56,653 nt of DNA from an uncultured Bacteroides sp. (GTDB lineage Bacteria; Bacteroidota; Bacteroidia; Bacteroidales; Bacteroidaceae): contig NZ_OY782494.1 in NCBI RefSeq assembly GCF_963677715.1, forward strand, positions 1 through 56,653. Reading direction: 5' to 3'. Both the position numbers and the translations under genes were made by a program. A model generated the notes under the pieces. The model did not search any database, was not told where the DNA came from, and saw only the letters and a program-made list of their open reading frames with translations. Shown one piece after another: positions 1 to 10,900 of this stretch; position 1 is the first letter of the stretch; every line of letters starts with the position of its first letter.

Positions 1-294
1 AATACCACTTATCACGTTGAAGATGAAATCATTAAGAATTTTCTAATCTGGATGAGAGAATGCTATATTCCTGAAGTAGAAGAAAATGGAATATTGAAGA
101 TGCCTCGATTGTGCAGAATACTGAGCCATCAGGAAGAGAATGGTTCGTCTTACTCTCTCCAATGGGAAGTTGAAAGCTCTGCTTTGTTACACCGCTGGCA
201 TACGGAACAGGGGATGAAATTGAATGAAGAACTAATTAAAGTTTTTAGTAATAAAGTCGTGGGATTTCCTACGTTAATGGAAGTAATGCTGTGA
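1..294 (+). CDS. DUF4286 family protein (partial, 5' end outside window)
   Basis: The reading frame is open from base 1 and ends at TGA 292-294, so the gene starts upstream; the ATG at 52 is internal. The visible 97 residues carry features I associate with the small Bacteroidetes DUF4286 family: a CYIPEV segment, PRLCRIL, and a C-terminal [11 protein letters not shown]. Its function is not known. It overlaps the ruvC start by four bases (GTGA), so the two are probably translationally coupled. I infer from this arrangement, not from any known activity, that it sits in the ruvC transcription unit. Confidence 0.85.
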   Translation, partial: NTTYHVEDEIIKNFLIWMRECYIPEVEENGILKMPRLCRILSHQEENGSSYSLQWEVESSALLHRWHTEQGMKLNEELIKVFSNKVVGFPTLMEVML

Positions 295-857
295 TTCAAC
301 CGGTCAAAGAGAAGATTATTCTGGGCATTGATCCCGGTACGACGATCATGGGATATGGTCTGCTTAAAATCATTGGCACTAAACCTGAAATGATGGCTAT
401 GGGGGTCATCGATCTCAGAAAGTATGAGAATCACTATTTAAAGTTGAAAACGATTTTTGAACGGGTGATTGGTGTTATAGAAAGCTATCTGCCTGATGAG
501 GTAGCTATTGAGGCCCCGTTTTTTGGAAAGAATGTGCAATCAATGCTGAAGTTGGGGAGGGCACAGGGAGTGGCCATGGCTGCTGCCTTAAGTCGGGATA
601 TTCCGATAGTAGAATATGCTCCGTTAAAGATTAAAATGGCTATTACCGGCAACGGGCAGGCATCTAAAGAGCAAGTGGCCGATATGCTTCAGCGTATGTT
701 GCATATTTCAAAAGAAGATATGCCGGCATTTATGGATGCTACGGATGGTTTGGCTGCGGCTTATTGTCATTTTTTGCAAATGGGACGTCCCGTTATGGAA
801 AAGAATTATAACGGATGGAAGGATTTTATCGCAAAAAATCCTGATAAGGTGAAATGA
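291..857 (+). CDS. ruvC: Holliday junction endodeoxyribonuclease RuvC
   Basis: RuvC is a dimeric nuclease that resolves Holliday junctions together with RuvAB. The 188-residue product has the usual length. The four acidic catalytic residues are visible: Asp14 in GIDPGTT, Glu74 in VAIEAPFFG, and Asp149 and Asp152 in DATDG. The [13 protein letters not shown] stretch is also typical. The start is GTG at 291, overlapping the stop of the upstream DUF4286 gene. This is a housekeeping gene and marks the conserved left flank of the window. The next gene, a pullulanase, starts 38 nt after the stop. Confidence 0.97.
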   Translation: MIQPVKEKIILGIDPGTTIMGYGLLKIIGTKPEMMAMGVIDLRKYENHYLKLKTIFERVIGVIESYLPDEVAIEAPFFGKNVQSMLKLGRAQGVAMAAALSRDIPIVEYAPLKIKMAITGNGQASKEQVADMLQRMLHISKEDMPAFMDATDGLAAAYCHFLQMGRPVMEKNYNGWKDFIAKNPDKVK

Positions 858-895
858 AGGAAGAACGATGTTTTGTGAATAAATAAATTTAAAGG

Positions 896-2896
896 ATGAA
901 ACTGAATGATATTGTCGTTATCGGAATATTGATGTTCATTATAACGGCTTGTGCTCCGACTAAAAAAAAGTATACTTCTTATGAGCAATATCCTATCCGT
1001 GAAGATGGTTTAACAGAGATGGAATATACGGCTTCGGGTACGAGTTTTGCTTTGTGGGCTCCAACTGCGGATGAAGTGCGGCTCATGCTTTTCGATTCCG
1101 GTTCCGAAGGGCATGCTTATCAAACGGTTCCGATGGCGCTTTTGGCGGATGGAACTTGGAGGGTAACTGTAGCTAAGAATCTGCTTGGTAAATTTTATAC
1201 TTTTAATGCAAAGATCGATGATAAATGGATGGGTGATACACCTGGTATTAATGCGTGTGCTGTGGGAGTTAATGGTAAACGGGCAGCAATCATCGATATG
1301 AGATCTACCGATCCTACAGGATGGGAAACAGACAAGCGTCCTCCACTTAAATCTCCTTCGGATATAATTATTTACGAGATGCATCATCGTGATTTCTCGA
1401 TGCACACTTCATCGGGTATTAAAAATAAGGGAAAGTATTTGGCTTTGACGGAAAGAGGGACGAAAAATGCGGAGGGACTTTGTACGGGCATTGATCACTT
1501 AGTAGAGCTTGGAGTAACTCACGTGCATTTGTTGCCGTCTTTTGATTATGCATCGGTGGATGAAACAAAATTGAAAGATGGTAAATATAACTGGGGATAT
1601 GATCCGGTAAATTACAATGTTCCGGATGGTTCGTATGCTACGGATCCTTTTACACCGTCGGTGCGCATCAGGGAGTTTAAAGAGATGGTGCAGGCCTTGC
1701 ATAAAGCAGGCATACGGGTGGTGCTGGATGTGGTGTACAACCATACCTATAATGTAGAAGAGAGTAATTTTGAGCGTACGGTTCCGGGCTATTTTTATCG
1801 GCATAAACCGGATGGTACTTTAGCCAATGGCTCAGCTTGTGGCAACGAAACGGCTAGCGAACGGCCGATGATGAGAAAGTTTATGATTGAATCTGTACTC
1901 TATTGGATGAGTGAATATCACATCGATGGTTTTCGCTTTGACTTGATGGGAATACACGATATTCAGACAATGAATGATATCCGCAAGGCTGTGAATGCAA
2001 TCGACCCGTCTGTATTCATCTATGGTGAAGGCTGGGCGGCTGAAGCGCCTCAGTTGCCGGGTAATTTATTGGCGATGAAGGTAAATGCAAAACAGATGCC
2101 GGGCATTGCCTTTTTTTCTGATGAATTGCGTGACGGGCTGCGCGGGCCGTTTGATAAGAATAACAAAGGAGGCTTTTTGGCCGGAGTTCCGGGAAACGAG
2201 GAAAGTGTCATGTTTGGTATTGTAGGTGGTGTGCAACATCCACAGGTGCATTATGATTCGGTGAATTATAGTAAAACGGCTTGGGCGGGAGAACCGACAC
2301 AGATGATTAGTTATGTTTCGTGTCACGATGATATGTGCTTGGTAGACAGGCTAAAAGCGAGCGTGCCGGGCATTACTCCCGAACAATTAGTGAAGTTGGA
2401 TAAGTTAGCTCAGACGGTTGTCTTTACTTCGCAGGGAATACCTTTTATTCTCGCCGGCGAGGAATTGATGCGCGATAAAAAAGGGGTAGCTAATAGTTTT
2501 CAAAGCCCTGATTCGATAAATGCTATTGATTGGCGATTGAAAACGATTCATTCTGATGTCTTTGCTTATTATAAAGGATTGATAGCACTTCGCAAAGCAC
2601 ATCCTGCTTTTCGTATGGGCAATGCGGAATTGGTGCGTAAGCATTTAGAGTTTCTGCCAATAGAGGGGAGCAATCTCATCGCTTTCCGATTAAAAGAACA
2701 TGCCAATGGTGATGCTTTGGAAGATATTATTGTTATTCTCAATGCTCGTTTGCAGCCGGCTAAAGTGGCTGTGTCAGAAGGTAAGTATACTGTATTTTGC
2801 AAAGATGGTCTGATAAATGCAGAAGGCTGGTTAGGAACAACCTATGGCCCTGAAGTATATGTTCCTGCGCAGTCCGCTTTGATAATAGGTAAATAG
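896..2896 (+). CDS. pulA: Type I pullulanase, GH13 lipoprotein
   Basis: Predicted debranching enzyme that hydrolyses alpha-1,6 links in pullulan, glycogen or starch. The 666-residue protein begins with a lipoprotein signal (ITACAP), so it is probably anchored in the envelope. A CBM48-like beta-sandwich covers roughly residues 35-140. The type I pullulanase signature YNWGYDP follows. The GH13 catalytic regions are visible: DVVYNHTY, DGFRFDLMG with nucleophile Asp349, YGEGW with acid/base Glu378, and VSCHDD. It lacks the extra N-terminal modules of long pullulanases. It follows ruvC closely but is unrelated in function. Specificity for pullulan over glycogen is inferred from the YNWGYDP motif. 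Confidence 0.93.
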   Translation: MKLNDIVVIGILMFIITACAPTKKKYTSYEQYPIREDGLTEMEYTASGTSFALWAPTADEVRLMLFDSGSEGHAYQTVPMALLADGTWRVTVAKNLLGKFYTFNAKIDDKWMGDTPGINACAVGVNGKRAAIIDMRSTDPTGWETDKRPPLKSPSDIIIYEMHHRDFSMHTSSGIKNKGKYLALTERGTKNAEGLCTGIDHLVELGVTHVHLLPSFDYASVDETKLKDGKYNWGYDPVNYNVPDGSYATDPFTPSVRIREFKEMVQALHKAGIRVVLDVVYNHTYNVEESNFERTVPGYFYRHKPDGTLANGSACGNETASERPMMRKFMIESVLYWMSEYHIDGFRFDLMGIHDIQTMNDIRKAVNAIDPSVFIYGEGWAAEAPQLPGNLLAMKVNAKQMPGIAFFSDELRDGLRGPFDKNNKGGFLAGVPGNEESVMFGIVGGVQHPQVHYDSVNYSKTAWAGEPTQMISYVSCHDDMCLVDRLKASVPGITPEQLVKLDKLAQTVVFTSQGIPFILAGEELMRDKKGVANSFQSPDSINAIDWRLKTIHSDVFAYYKGLIALRKAHPAFRMGNAELVRKHLEFLPIEGSNLIAFRLKEHANGDALEDIIVILNARLQPAKVAVSEGKYTVFCKDGLINAEGWLGTTYGPEVYVPAQSALIIGK

Positions 2897-2904
2897 CGCT
2901 CTCG

Positions 2905-3375
2905 CTACTTGCCTGCATACATTCCGATAATACATCCGGTGAATCCACCGGCTTTTTGTGTACTTAGTATGGTACCATCTACCTTTGCGGTAATAATTTG
3001 CCAGTGGATTCCGTCAATAGAATAATCAAAATTATACATCCCGGCTTTGCCTGTGATGCGCAGCAAAAGTGGGACGTTTTTTTCTGTCTTTTTCAAAAGA
3101 TGTGTGCCTGCTTCTTGTTGCTTTCCATCTGTTGTGCTCACTACGGTGAGTACTTCTTTTCTCCCACACTCTGTTTTGCCAACTTACAGGCAGTAAAAAT
3201 GTTCCTCGGCCAGTGTTATACAAATTATTCGCATAAGGGCGACAGCCTAAAAATACGGCAAATCATTTTCCGGAGGGAGTCTGAATGAGTTCGACATGGC
3301 CGGTGCATAGATACCTCCACTTATACGAATGCCATCGAGCTTTAATTGTGAAGGACGATTGAGAACGATTGTGTA
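2905..3375 (-). pseudogene. Remnant of a GH43_12-type beta-xylosidase/arabinofuranosidase
   Basis: Three pieces of one GH43 protein survive in order but in different frames. Piece one (about 3247-3375) reads RPSQLKLDGIRISGGIYAPAMS, cut here to its core SGGIYAPAMS, typical of the start of the catalytic propeller. Piece two (about 3150-3250) reads FLGCRPYANN and TGRGTFLLPV, from the end of the propeller. Piece three (2905-3141) reads NFDYSIDGIHW and TILSTQKAGGFTG, from the C-terminal beta-sandwich. Most of the catalytic domain is missing and an in-frame stop lies near 3247. It cannot make an active enzyme. It lies just downstream of the HTCS gene on the same strand, so an ancestral locus probably had regulator then GH43 here. 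Confidence 0.82.
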
Positions 3376-3387
3376 ACAAGTCGTTTG

Positions 3388-6300
3388 CTATGTTGTCTCT
3401 GCTTCATGTGATTGTCTTCCTGCTTCTCCCATATGATGAAATGTTTGCTCTTTGTATTCCGTAGGCGACATCCCATAAAATTCTTTGAAAGAATTGGAGA
3501 AATGTGATAAATTGGAGAATCCGGTGGCGTATGCCACTTCAGATATGGTAAGATCTTTTTCTTTGAACAGGGTGGCTGCTTGTTTTAGACGAATACCCCG
3601 GATAAAGTCGCGTGCCGATTGATTGGTAAGTTCCTTGAGTTTACGATGCATGTGCACACGGCTCATACCGGCATTCGCTGCTAGTAATTCTACATTCAAA
3701 GTGGCATCGGAGAGGTGCTCATTAATGGTTCTCATAATTTTCCCCATTAGAATTTCATCGGCCGATTTCATCTCGATCTTTGCCATTTTCTCTTCTATTT
3801 GTTTTTCTCCGGAATATTTACTTTTTAGTCTTTCGCGGTTATTAATGAGGTTGCTGATAGTAATACGTAGCAGTTCTGTATTGAATGGTTTTACAATATA
3901 AGCATCTGCACCTATTTCTAATCCTTCGAGCCGATCTTCTGTTTTTGATTTGGCTGTTAGTAAAATGATAGGGATGTGATTCACATTGATGTTTTGTTTC
4001 ACTTTGCGGCAAAGTGCAATGCCATCCATTTCAGGCATCATTACGTCACTGATAATCATATCTGGTTTTTCTTTTAATATGTATTCAAGCGCCTCATACC
4101 CATTAACACACTCTGCTATGTGATAATCTTCACTTAGTTCGTCGCGAATATAGTGACGTATTTCATCTTCATCTTCTACAATAAGAATACGATAATGAGT
4201 TTTTGCTTTTATTTTCTTGTTTTCTTCTTCTTCCTCTTCTCTTAGTTGAACGGTTTCTTTTTCCAGAGTTAAGGTAGAAGGCGTAGACTCCGAATTTGAT
4301 GCTTCTGAAGGATATTCGAGTTCATCTGCTTTCAGATGGCTGAAACCTAGTGGCAAACGGATGATAAAACGTGTTCCGGAACCCTCTTTTCTGTTCTCAG
4401 CATTTATGGTACCGTGATGCAGCTCCACCAATGAACGTGAAAGATGTAATCCGATGCCTGTTCCGAAATTTGACTTGGTAAGATCGTTATTAATCTGGTA
4501 GAAGCGTTCGAATATTTGCTCTATCTTATTTTTATCAATCCCTATTCCTGTGTCGGAAACACTAATTTCGAAGTAGTTTCTAAGCGGTCCTCGTATGTTT
4601 TCATCTTGTCCGGTTGTTAGTTTTACTGAAATGCTTCCTCCTTCGGGTGTATATTTGAAGGCATTTGAAAGCACATTGAGTAACACTTTGTCGAAATTAT
4701 TTAAATCCACCCATACTTTCAATTCTTCTTTTCTTGAAAGATCTGTAGCTTGTGAAGATGAAGCATGTGAACCGTTTTTATTTATTTCTGAAGTAAAAGT
4801 AAATGAAATGTTTTTCTTTTGAGCCTGATAATCGAATGTTTGCATCAGATCGTCGATGAAGCCGATAATATCTGTTTCACGGAATTTTAGATGCATTTGT
4901 CCTTTGTCTAGTTTTCGGATATCCATGAGCTGGTTAATGAGGCGCAAAATGCGTTGTGCATTGCGATACATCATTAAATAGGTACCTTGTTTTTCAGAAT
5001 GTTCAGTTAATAGTTTCTCTAGTGGGCTTATGATGAGTGTCATTGGAGTACGTATTTCATGAGAAATATTAATGAAGAACTGTAGTTTGGCCTCACTTAT
5101 TTGTTCCAGATGTTCACGTCTAAGTAACTCTTGTTTGTGACGTATGCGTGAGAGAATATACATGGTAATGGCATATATCATGATTATAATCAGCATAGAC
5201 CAGATACATATTGCCCACCAGCTTTGATACCAGGGAGGAGTGATAATGAAAGTCACGGTGCGTATATTGGAATAGTTGTCATGATCGCATGCTCTCACAC
5301 GAAACGTATATTTGCCTGGATTTAAGTTACTAAAAGTGACCCTGTTTACTCCGGGGTGATTACTTATCCATTCATTACCTAATTCATCTATTTTATATTG
5401 ATAGCTTATACGTTCAGGGTTGTTAAACTCTAAAACAGAAAATTCGATGCTAAAAGTGTTTTCATTATGTGCTAGAGTAAAACTATTGGCATCCATTACC
5501 AACGTATCTGTTATTACGTTGCCTCCTGATTTATCTCCTTTTCTGACTGCATGGTTTGCCAGATAAAGCTCAGTGATAACAACTTTTAGTTCTTTTTTTT
5601 GCTCCGTAATTTCTTTTGGGAAGAATGTGGTGATACCGTTTGTTCCACCGAAATAAACTTTACCGCGTTTATCTTTGTATATTGCTCCGCGGGTAAATTC
5701 ATTGCCTTGAATGCCATCGCAAGCATAATAATTGATATATTTATTCTTCTTAACGATCAATTTGGAGATGCCTTGATGAGTACTTATCCAGATGTTATCT
5801 CGTTCGTCTTCAGCCAATCCGCAAATAACATCACTGGGCAGTCCGTTGGCAGTGGTAAAACGCGTAATAGTTGATCGTTTTCGGTCAAAACAAGCGAGCC
5901 CTTCGGAAGTACCGGCCCATATACGTCCATCGGATGCTTCAAGTATAGTGTATACTACATATCCCGGTAGTAAGTTATTTTTATTCTTATAATTAATAAA
6001 TGTATTTTTGTCTGGGTTGAAGCAGGATAATCCTTTGTAGGTTCCTATCCAAAGCATTCCGCTTCGATCTTTCACAATGCAATTTATCCAGTCGTTAGGT
6101 AGCTTATCTATATTCCAGTCATCATTCTCACTACGTGTGGATTCGTAATGTATTACTTTTCTATTTTTTAGACTCATTTTGTAAACTCCAGATCCAGAGG
6201 TTCCTATCCATAGATTTTTATGATCGTCTTCGGTGATGCAGAGTACTTTCTCGTTGCCACTACTACCGTTGTTACTGTGCGATAGACTGGTAATGTATTC

Positions 6301-7623
6301 ACACTGCCCGGTCTTTTTATTCACTTTAGCTAGTCCGTTAAAATAAGATCCAATCCAGAGATCATTGTTTGAATCTTCATATATGCACATAATGGTACCT
6401 GGTACGGAATGAGGATTTCCCGGTTGTTGACTATAATGTGCCAATTGCTCTCCCTCGTCATTAATAGTGTAAAGTCCGTCATTGTCTGTACCTACCCAGG
6501 TAGTTCCTGTTTCGTCTGTACAAATAGCCATTACACAACTTGATCCGATGGTATTTTTTCGGATTGATTTATAACCGTAGTATCCAAATTTGTTAGGGGT
6601 TCCGGGAATTAATATAATTCCTTTCTGGAAAATGCCAAGCCAGAGATTATTATCTTTATCTTCTATGAGTGAATGTATTTTTGATTTTGAAAAATCGAAT
6701 GGTGCTGCATTTATTTCACTGTCTTCAATAATGTTTTTGTCCGCATTGTATTCTTTTAATCCTTCGCCATCCGAACCAATGAATAAACGCCCTTGCTTAT
6801 CTATCATAAGAGTACGGATGCTGAGTAATATATTTTTTTTATAAATTACTGGTTGGAATTTAGGCTCTTCATCATCTTTTTTGTTTTTTGCCGGCAATTT
6901 AAAAAGCCCTCCTGTAAGTGTTCCTACGAAAATGTTTCCTTTTCTGTCTTCGCAAATGGCATAAACATCATCGCTTAAAAGATCGTATGGGGCTTTATAT
7001 TGTTTTAGTTGCCCATTTTCGGGAAAATAGCGAAAAAGACCTTTGTCCTCTGTGGCAATCCATAAATTATGTTTGGAATCTTCGAAGATCACATTCAGAA
7101 AATTGCTATGCATTTTCTGTGTTAACTCCGATTCCGTATGGAAATCTTGTAATGGCTTTCCTTTTTTTAAAGAAATGACTCCCTGTCCGGAGGTTGTAAT
7201 CCATACATCTCCATTAGAGCGCTCAACAATAGAGGTTATATGGGGGTTTATCCGCCCATCTTTACGGTGAATGAATATTTCTTTAAAAGAATCTGTTGCC
7301 CGGTCGTATATTTGTAATCCATTGATGCATCCTATCCAGAATCGGCCGAGATTATCTTCGTAAAGTGTACGTACATAGTTGTTTTTAATGCTTGTACTGT
7401 CAGCGGAATTGTGTTTGTAGATAGAAAAACGTGTTCCGTCAAAACGATTTAGCCCGTTTTCTGTAGCAATCCAGATAAAACCTTTTTTATCTTGATATAC
7501 CTGATTAATTAGGCTATTTGATAATTCTTTATCGGTAGAATAAAATCTGCCTATCTGTGCTTTTGTACAAAAAGGCATCATTAATATAAAAAAGACAGTG
7601 ATTTCTAAAGAGATTTTTTTCAT
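3388..7623 (-). CDS. Hybrid two-component system regulator (HTCS), probable xylan sensor
   Basis: Single-chain sensor and transcription factor of 1411 residues that would switch on the xylan locus. Order: signal peptide (ends near CTKAQ); about 14 propeller repeats of the form WIGTxxGL over residues 25-715; Y_Y_Y domain about 735-795; one membrane helix about 800-825; HisKA with phospho-acceptor His855 in NISHEIRTP; HATPase with NVLSNAFKYTPEGG near 985 and DTGIGI; receiver with Asp1193 in ISDVMMPEMDG; AraC-type HTH about 1300-1400 (ISEVAYATGFSN). The sensor part is periplasmic and the HTH cytoplasmic. In this family the signal is usually an oligosaccharide; xylo-oligosaccharide is inferred from the neighbouring enzymes. 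It is divergent from susC1. Confidence 0.96.
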   Translation of the reverse strand: MKKISLEITVFFILMMPFCTKAQIGRFYSTDKELSNSLINQVYQDKKGFIWIATENGLNRFDGTRFSIYKHNSADSTSIKNNYVRTLYEDNLGRFWIGCINGLQIYDRATDSFKEIFIHRKDGRINPHITSIVERSNGDVWITTSGQGVISLKKGKPLQDFHTESELTQKMHSNFLNVIFEDSKHNLWIATEDKGLFRYFPENGQLKQYKAPYDLLSDDVYAICEDRKGNIFVGTLTGGLFKLPAKNKKDDEEPKFQPVIYKKNILLSIRTLMIDKQGRLFIGSDGEGLKEYNADKNIIEDSEINAAPFDFSKSKIHSLIEDKDNNLWLGIFQKGIILIPGTPNKFGYYGYKSIRKNTIGSSCVMAICTDETGTTWVGTDNDGLYTINDEGEQLAHYSQQPGNPHSVPGTIMCIYEDSNNDLWIGSYFNGLAKVNKKTGQCEYITSLSHSNNGSSGNEKVLCITEDDHKNLWIGTSGSGVYKMSLKNRKVIHYESTRSENDDWNIDKLPNDWINCIVKDRSGMLWIGTYKGLSCFNPDKNTFINYKNKNNLLPGYVVYTILEASDGRIWAGTSEGLACFDRKRSTITRFTTANGLPSDVICGLAEDERDNIWISTHQGISKLIVKKNKYINYYACDGIQGNEFTRGAIYKDKRGKVYFGGTNGITTFFPKEITEQKKELKVVITELYLANHAVRKGDKSGGNVITDTLVMDANSFTLAHNENTFSIEFSVLEFNNPERISYQYKIDELGNEWISNHPGVNRVTFSNLNPGKYTFRVRACDHDNYSNIRTVTFIITPPWYQSWWAICIWSMLIIIMIYAITMYILSRIRHKQELLRREHLEQISEAKLQFFINISHEIRTPMTLIISPLEKLLTEHSEKQGTYLMMYRNAQRILRLINQLMDIRKLDKGQMHLKFRETDIIGFIDDLMQTFDYQAQKKNISFTFTSEINKNGSHASSSQATDLSRKEELKVWVDLNNFDKVLLNVLSNAFKYTPEGGSISVKLTTGQDENIRGPLRNYFEISVSDTGIGIDKNKIEQIFERFYQINNDLTKSNFGTGIGLHLSRSLVELHHGTINAENRKEGSGTRFIIRLPLGFSHLKADELEYPSEASNSESTPSTLTLEKETVQLREEEEEENKKIKAKTHYRILIVEDEDEIRHYIRDELSEDYHIAECVNGYEALEYILKEKPDMIISDVMMPEMDGIALCRKVKQNINVNHIPIILLTAKSKTEDRLEGLEIGADAYIVKPFNTELLRITISNLINNRERLKSKYSGEKQIEEKMAKIEMKSADEILMGKIMRTINEHLSDATLNVELLAANAGMSRVHMHRKLKELTNQSARDFIRGIRLKQAATLFKEKDLTISEVAYATGFSNLSHFSNSFKEFYGMSPTEYKEQTFHHMGEAGRQSHEAETT

Positions 7624-7650
7624 ATCAAGATGTTGTTAACTTCGAGGAAA

Positions 7651-7658
7651 CAAAGATA
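7651..7658 (-). promoter_or_regulatory. Possible -7 element of the HTCS gene
   Basis: The minus strand reads TATCTTTG here, which fits the Bacteroidetes -7 consensus TAnnTTTG. It lies 28 bases before the HTCS start codon. No convincing -33 TTTG was seen at the right distance, so this is a weak call. Confidence 0.35.
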
Positions 7659-7759
7659 TACAAATACTTTATTTATAGCGAAATAAATGGAATTGTTTTT
7701 GAGGTAAAAGCCATACAACTATTTATAATTATTGCTATTTAAAAGTGGAAATGGCTCTA

Positions 7760-7828
7760 TGTAACGCAGCAAAAATACTTTGTAACGTCTATATAAGTGA
7801 ATGTAACCCCAGACTAATAGTATGCAAC
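7760..7828 (+). promoter_or_regulatory. Four-box 21-bp direct-repeat array before susC1 (candidate HTCS operator)
   Basis: TGTAACG occurs at 7760-7766 and 7781-7787, TGTAAC at 7802-7807, and a one-mismatch copy TGCAAC at 7823-7828. All starts are exactly 21 bp apart, two helical turns. AraC-type activators commonly bind direct half-sites at this spacing, and the HTCS encoded next door ends in an AraC-type domain. The same array occurs before susC2. The link to this HTCS is inference. Confidence 0.8.
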
Positions 7829-7859
7829 AAGAGTATAAGGTTACTGCAGAACTAATTCG

Positions 7860-7867
7860 TATGTTTG
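7860..7867 (+). promoter_or_regulatory. -7 promoter element of susC1 (TATGTTTG)
   Basis: TATGTTTG matches the Bacteroidetes -7 consensus TAnnTTTG. It starts 37 bp after the start of the fourth repeat box, the same distance as at the susC2 promoter. No good -33 TTTG is present, as expected for an activator-dependent promoter. The predicted leader is about 110-120 nt. Confidence 0.7.
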
Positions 7868-7987
7868 TATAGTAAAATTAGATACTGTTAATTTGTTTAA
7901 TCTTAATTTATAGCAAACGATGAAAACATAAGTTCTTCTCTCTCAGGAAATGTATATATTCTCAATATTAACTTAATCAATGATTTC

Positions 7988-10900
7988 ATGAAAAACACAA
8001 ATCATTATTCGAGGCCGTTAGGTCTATTTATTATGTTATGCCTTATACCTATATGGGCATTTGCACAGACTATTGCAGTGAAAGGTGTGGTAAAAGATTC
8101 TTCAGGAGAGCCTGTTATAGGTGCCAGTGTACTGGAAGTGGGCACAAACAATGGAACCATTACTGATCTTGAAGGAGGATTTACTCTTAAGGTCTCTGCT
8201 AAAGCTAAGCTGAATTTCTCATTTATAGGCTACCAAAAGCAGGAAATTTTTGTTGCAGGAAAGACTCATTTCAATATTGTCATGAAAGAGGATACTAAAG
8301 TCCTTGATGAAGTTGTGGTAGTTGGTTATGGACAAATGAAGCGCAGTGACCTGACCGGTTCTGTTGTTTCCGTATCTAGTGATGCTATTTCGAAATCGGT
8401 AATCACATCTGTTGACCAGGTACTTCAGGGCAGAGCTGCGGGTGTACAGGTACAACAAAATAGTGGTATGCCGGGTGCCAGTTCTTCTATTCGTATTCGT
8501 GGCATTAGCTCATTGAATGCTTCTAACGAACCTATTTTTGTGATCGACGGAGTTATTATTGATGGTTCTACCGGTTCTGGTACCGATAATGCTTTGTCTT
8601 CTATTAATCCATCGGATATCGTTTCTATGGATGTACTGAAGGATGCTTCCGCTACAGCCATTTATGGAGCTCGTGCGGCTAATGGTGTGATTATCATTAC
8701 CACTAAACGTGGAAAAAATGGTGAAGCAAAAATAACGTATGATGGTTATGTCGGGTGGCAAGAGATGCCCAAGAAACTGGATATGCTCAATCTTCGTGAG
8801 TATGCCGAACTTAAAAATGTGAAATCGGGTAAAGACTATTCAGGTAATTATTGGGGAATTGTAACGGCCGATGATAATTTCGTTCGTCCGGATTTACTAA
8901 GTGAAGGTACTGATTGGCAGGATGAGATGTTTCAAAAGGCAATGATGACTAGTCATAATCTCTCGGTTACGGGGGGAAATGAACAAAGTAATTATGCGCT
9001 AGGCGCAGGATATCTGAACCAGGATGGCATTGCTATAGGTTCTGGTTTTCGTCGTCTGAATTTGCGGGGTAGTTTTGATTCGCAAGTGAAGAAATATTTG
9101 AAGATGGGAATCAACTTTGCATTTAGTAATTCCCGTCAGAAGCTAACTGTATCGGATGAATCTTTGATTGAAACTGCCTTGAAGCAGACTCCGAATGTAG
9201 CTGTCCGAAATGCTGATGGTACTTTTGATGGCCCGGATACAGATGATTATGTACAAAATAACCCTGTTGGATTGGCCATGCTTAACGATAATAGAAATGA
9301 GAAAATGGGCATCCGTGCCAATACTTATGCAGAAGCCACAATAATTAAAGGGTTAACTTTCAAAACAGAATTGTCTTTTGATTATGGTATCACTAATACG
9401 TATAAATTTTCTCCTTCATATACTTTTGGCGCAATAGAAAATGATACACGTGAAGGAGATTATTCAAAATCTTATAATAAATATTGGAGTTGGAGGAATA
9501 TACTGACTTATAATAACACTTTTGGCCTGCATAATATTACGGCCATGCTGGGCCAGGAAATGCAAAAAAGTCATTGGGAATATTTATATGGTAGCCGCAA
9601 AGGATATCTCTCGAACAGTGCAACGGATTTAACTTTAGGAGATCCCTCGACGGCTCAAAATAACGGTAACAGTGGCGAAAGTTCCATTCTTTCTTATTTC
9701 GGTCGTCTATTCTATTCATATAATGATAAGTATTTGCTCACTTTTACGATGCGTCGTGACGGCTCTTCCAAATTTTATAAAGACAATCGTTGGGGATGGT
9801 TTCCATCAGCTGCTTTTGCGTGGAAAATCTCTAATGAAGATTTTTTAAAAGATAATGATGTTATCAATAATCTGAAATTACGTGTGGGTTGGGGAGCTGT
9901 TGGTAATCAAAACACAGAAAATAATGCTTATCTTGCTACTTATTCTTCTGTTGGTACTATTTGGGGAACTGGTTTGCTAGCAGCAAACACACCTAATCAG
10001 GACTTGAAGTGGGAAACTACTTATTCCGGCAATATTGGTCTTGATCTTAATTTGTTCCAGAATCGTATAGAATTTATTGCAGACTTCTATTATAAGAAGA
10101 CTAAAGATTTGTTGTTACAGGTACCTCTTCCCGCTTATGTAGGTACTACTGGTGCAGGTTCAACTTCCGCACCTTGGAAGAATATTGGATCTCTTGAAAA
10201 TAAAGGTATTGAGTTGACTTTAAATACAGTGAATATCGATAAAAGGGGATTTCAGTGGAAAAGTAGTTTTATATTTTCTCTGAATCGTAATAAAGTGAAA
10301 GAACTGGATACAGAATCAAGTCTCATAAATAAGACGTACCAAAGTGGTTCTAAAACAACTATTATAACCCGTACGGCTGTGGGAAAGGCTATAGGACAAT
10401 TTTATGGTTATAAAGTAATTGGACGCTTTGAAAAAGCTACGGATTTTTATTATAAAGATGCTGAGGGCAATATCAAACCTACAGCAATTCCTGCAGACAT
10501 GTCGATTGGTAAAAACAGTGTTTGGATTGGGGATTATATTTTTGAAGATCGTGATAAAAATGGAATCATTGACGAACAAGATAGAGATTATATTGGTAAT
10601 CCGGAACCTGATTTTACGTATGGAATAGGAAATACTTTTTCTTATAAAGGATTCGATTTAAGTATTTATCTGAACGGCAGTTATGGCAATGAAGTCGTAA
10701 ATTGGACACGCAAAGATCTTGAGAACCCACGTGAAAGCACTAATTTACTTAAAGATGCCTTGGATTATGCCAAACTTGGACTGATTAATGCTGATGGGCC
10801 TGATGATTACCGTAATGTAGAAATTATAGGAGGTAATCCTCACGGCGCTCGTATGGCGGCTTCCACTGCTACAAATGACAATAATTACCGCTTTAGTGAC

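Noticed and set aside
3150-3250. Short frame 3032-3223 as a separate small gene
   Set aside because: Its only meaningful stretch (TGRGTFLLPV) belongs to the GH43 remnant and the rest is frameshifted sequence.
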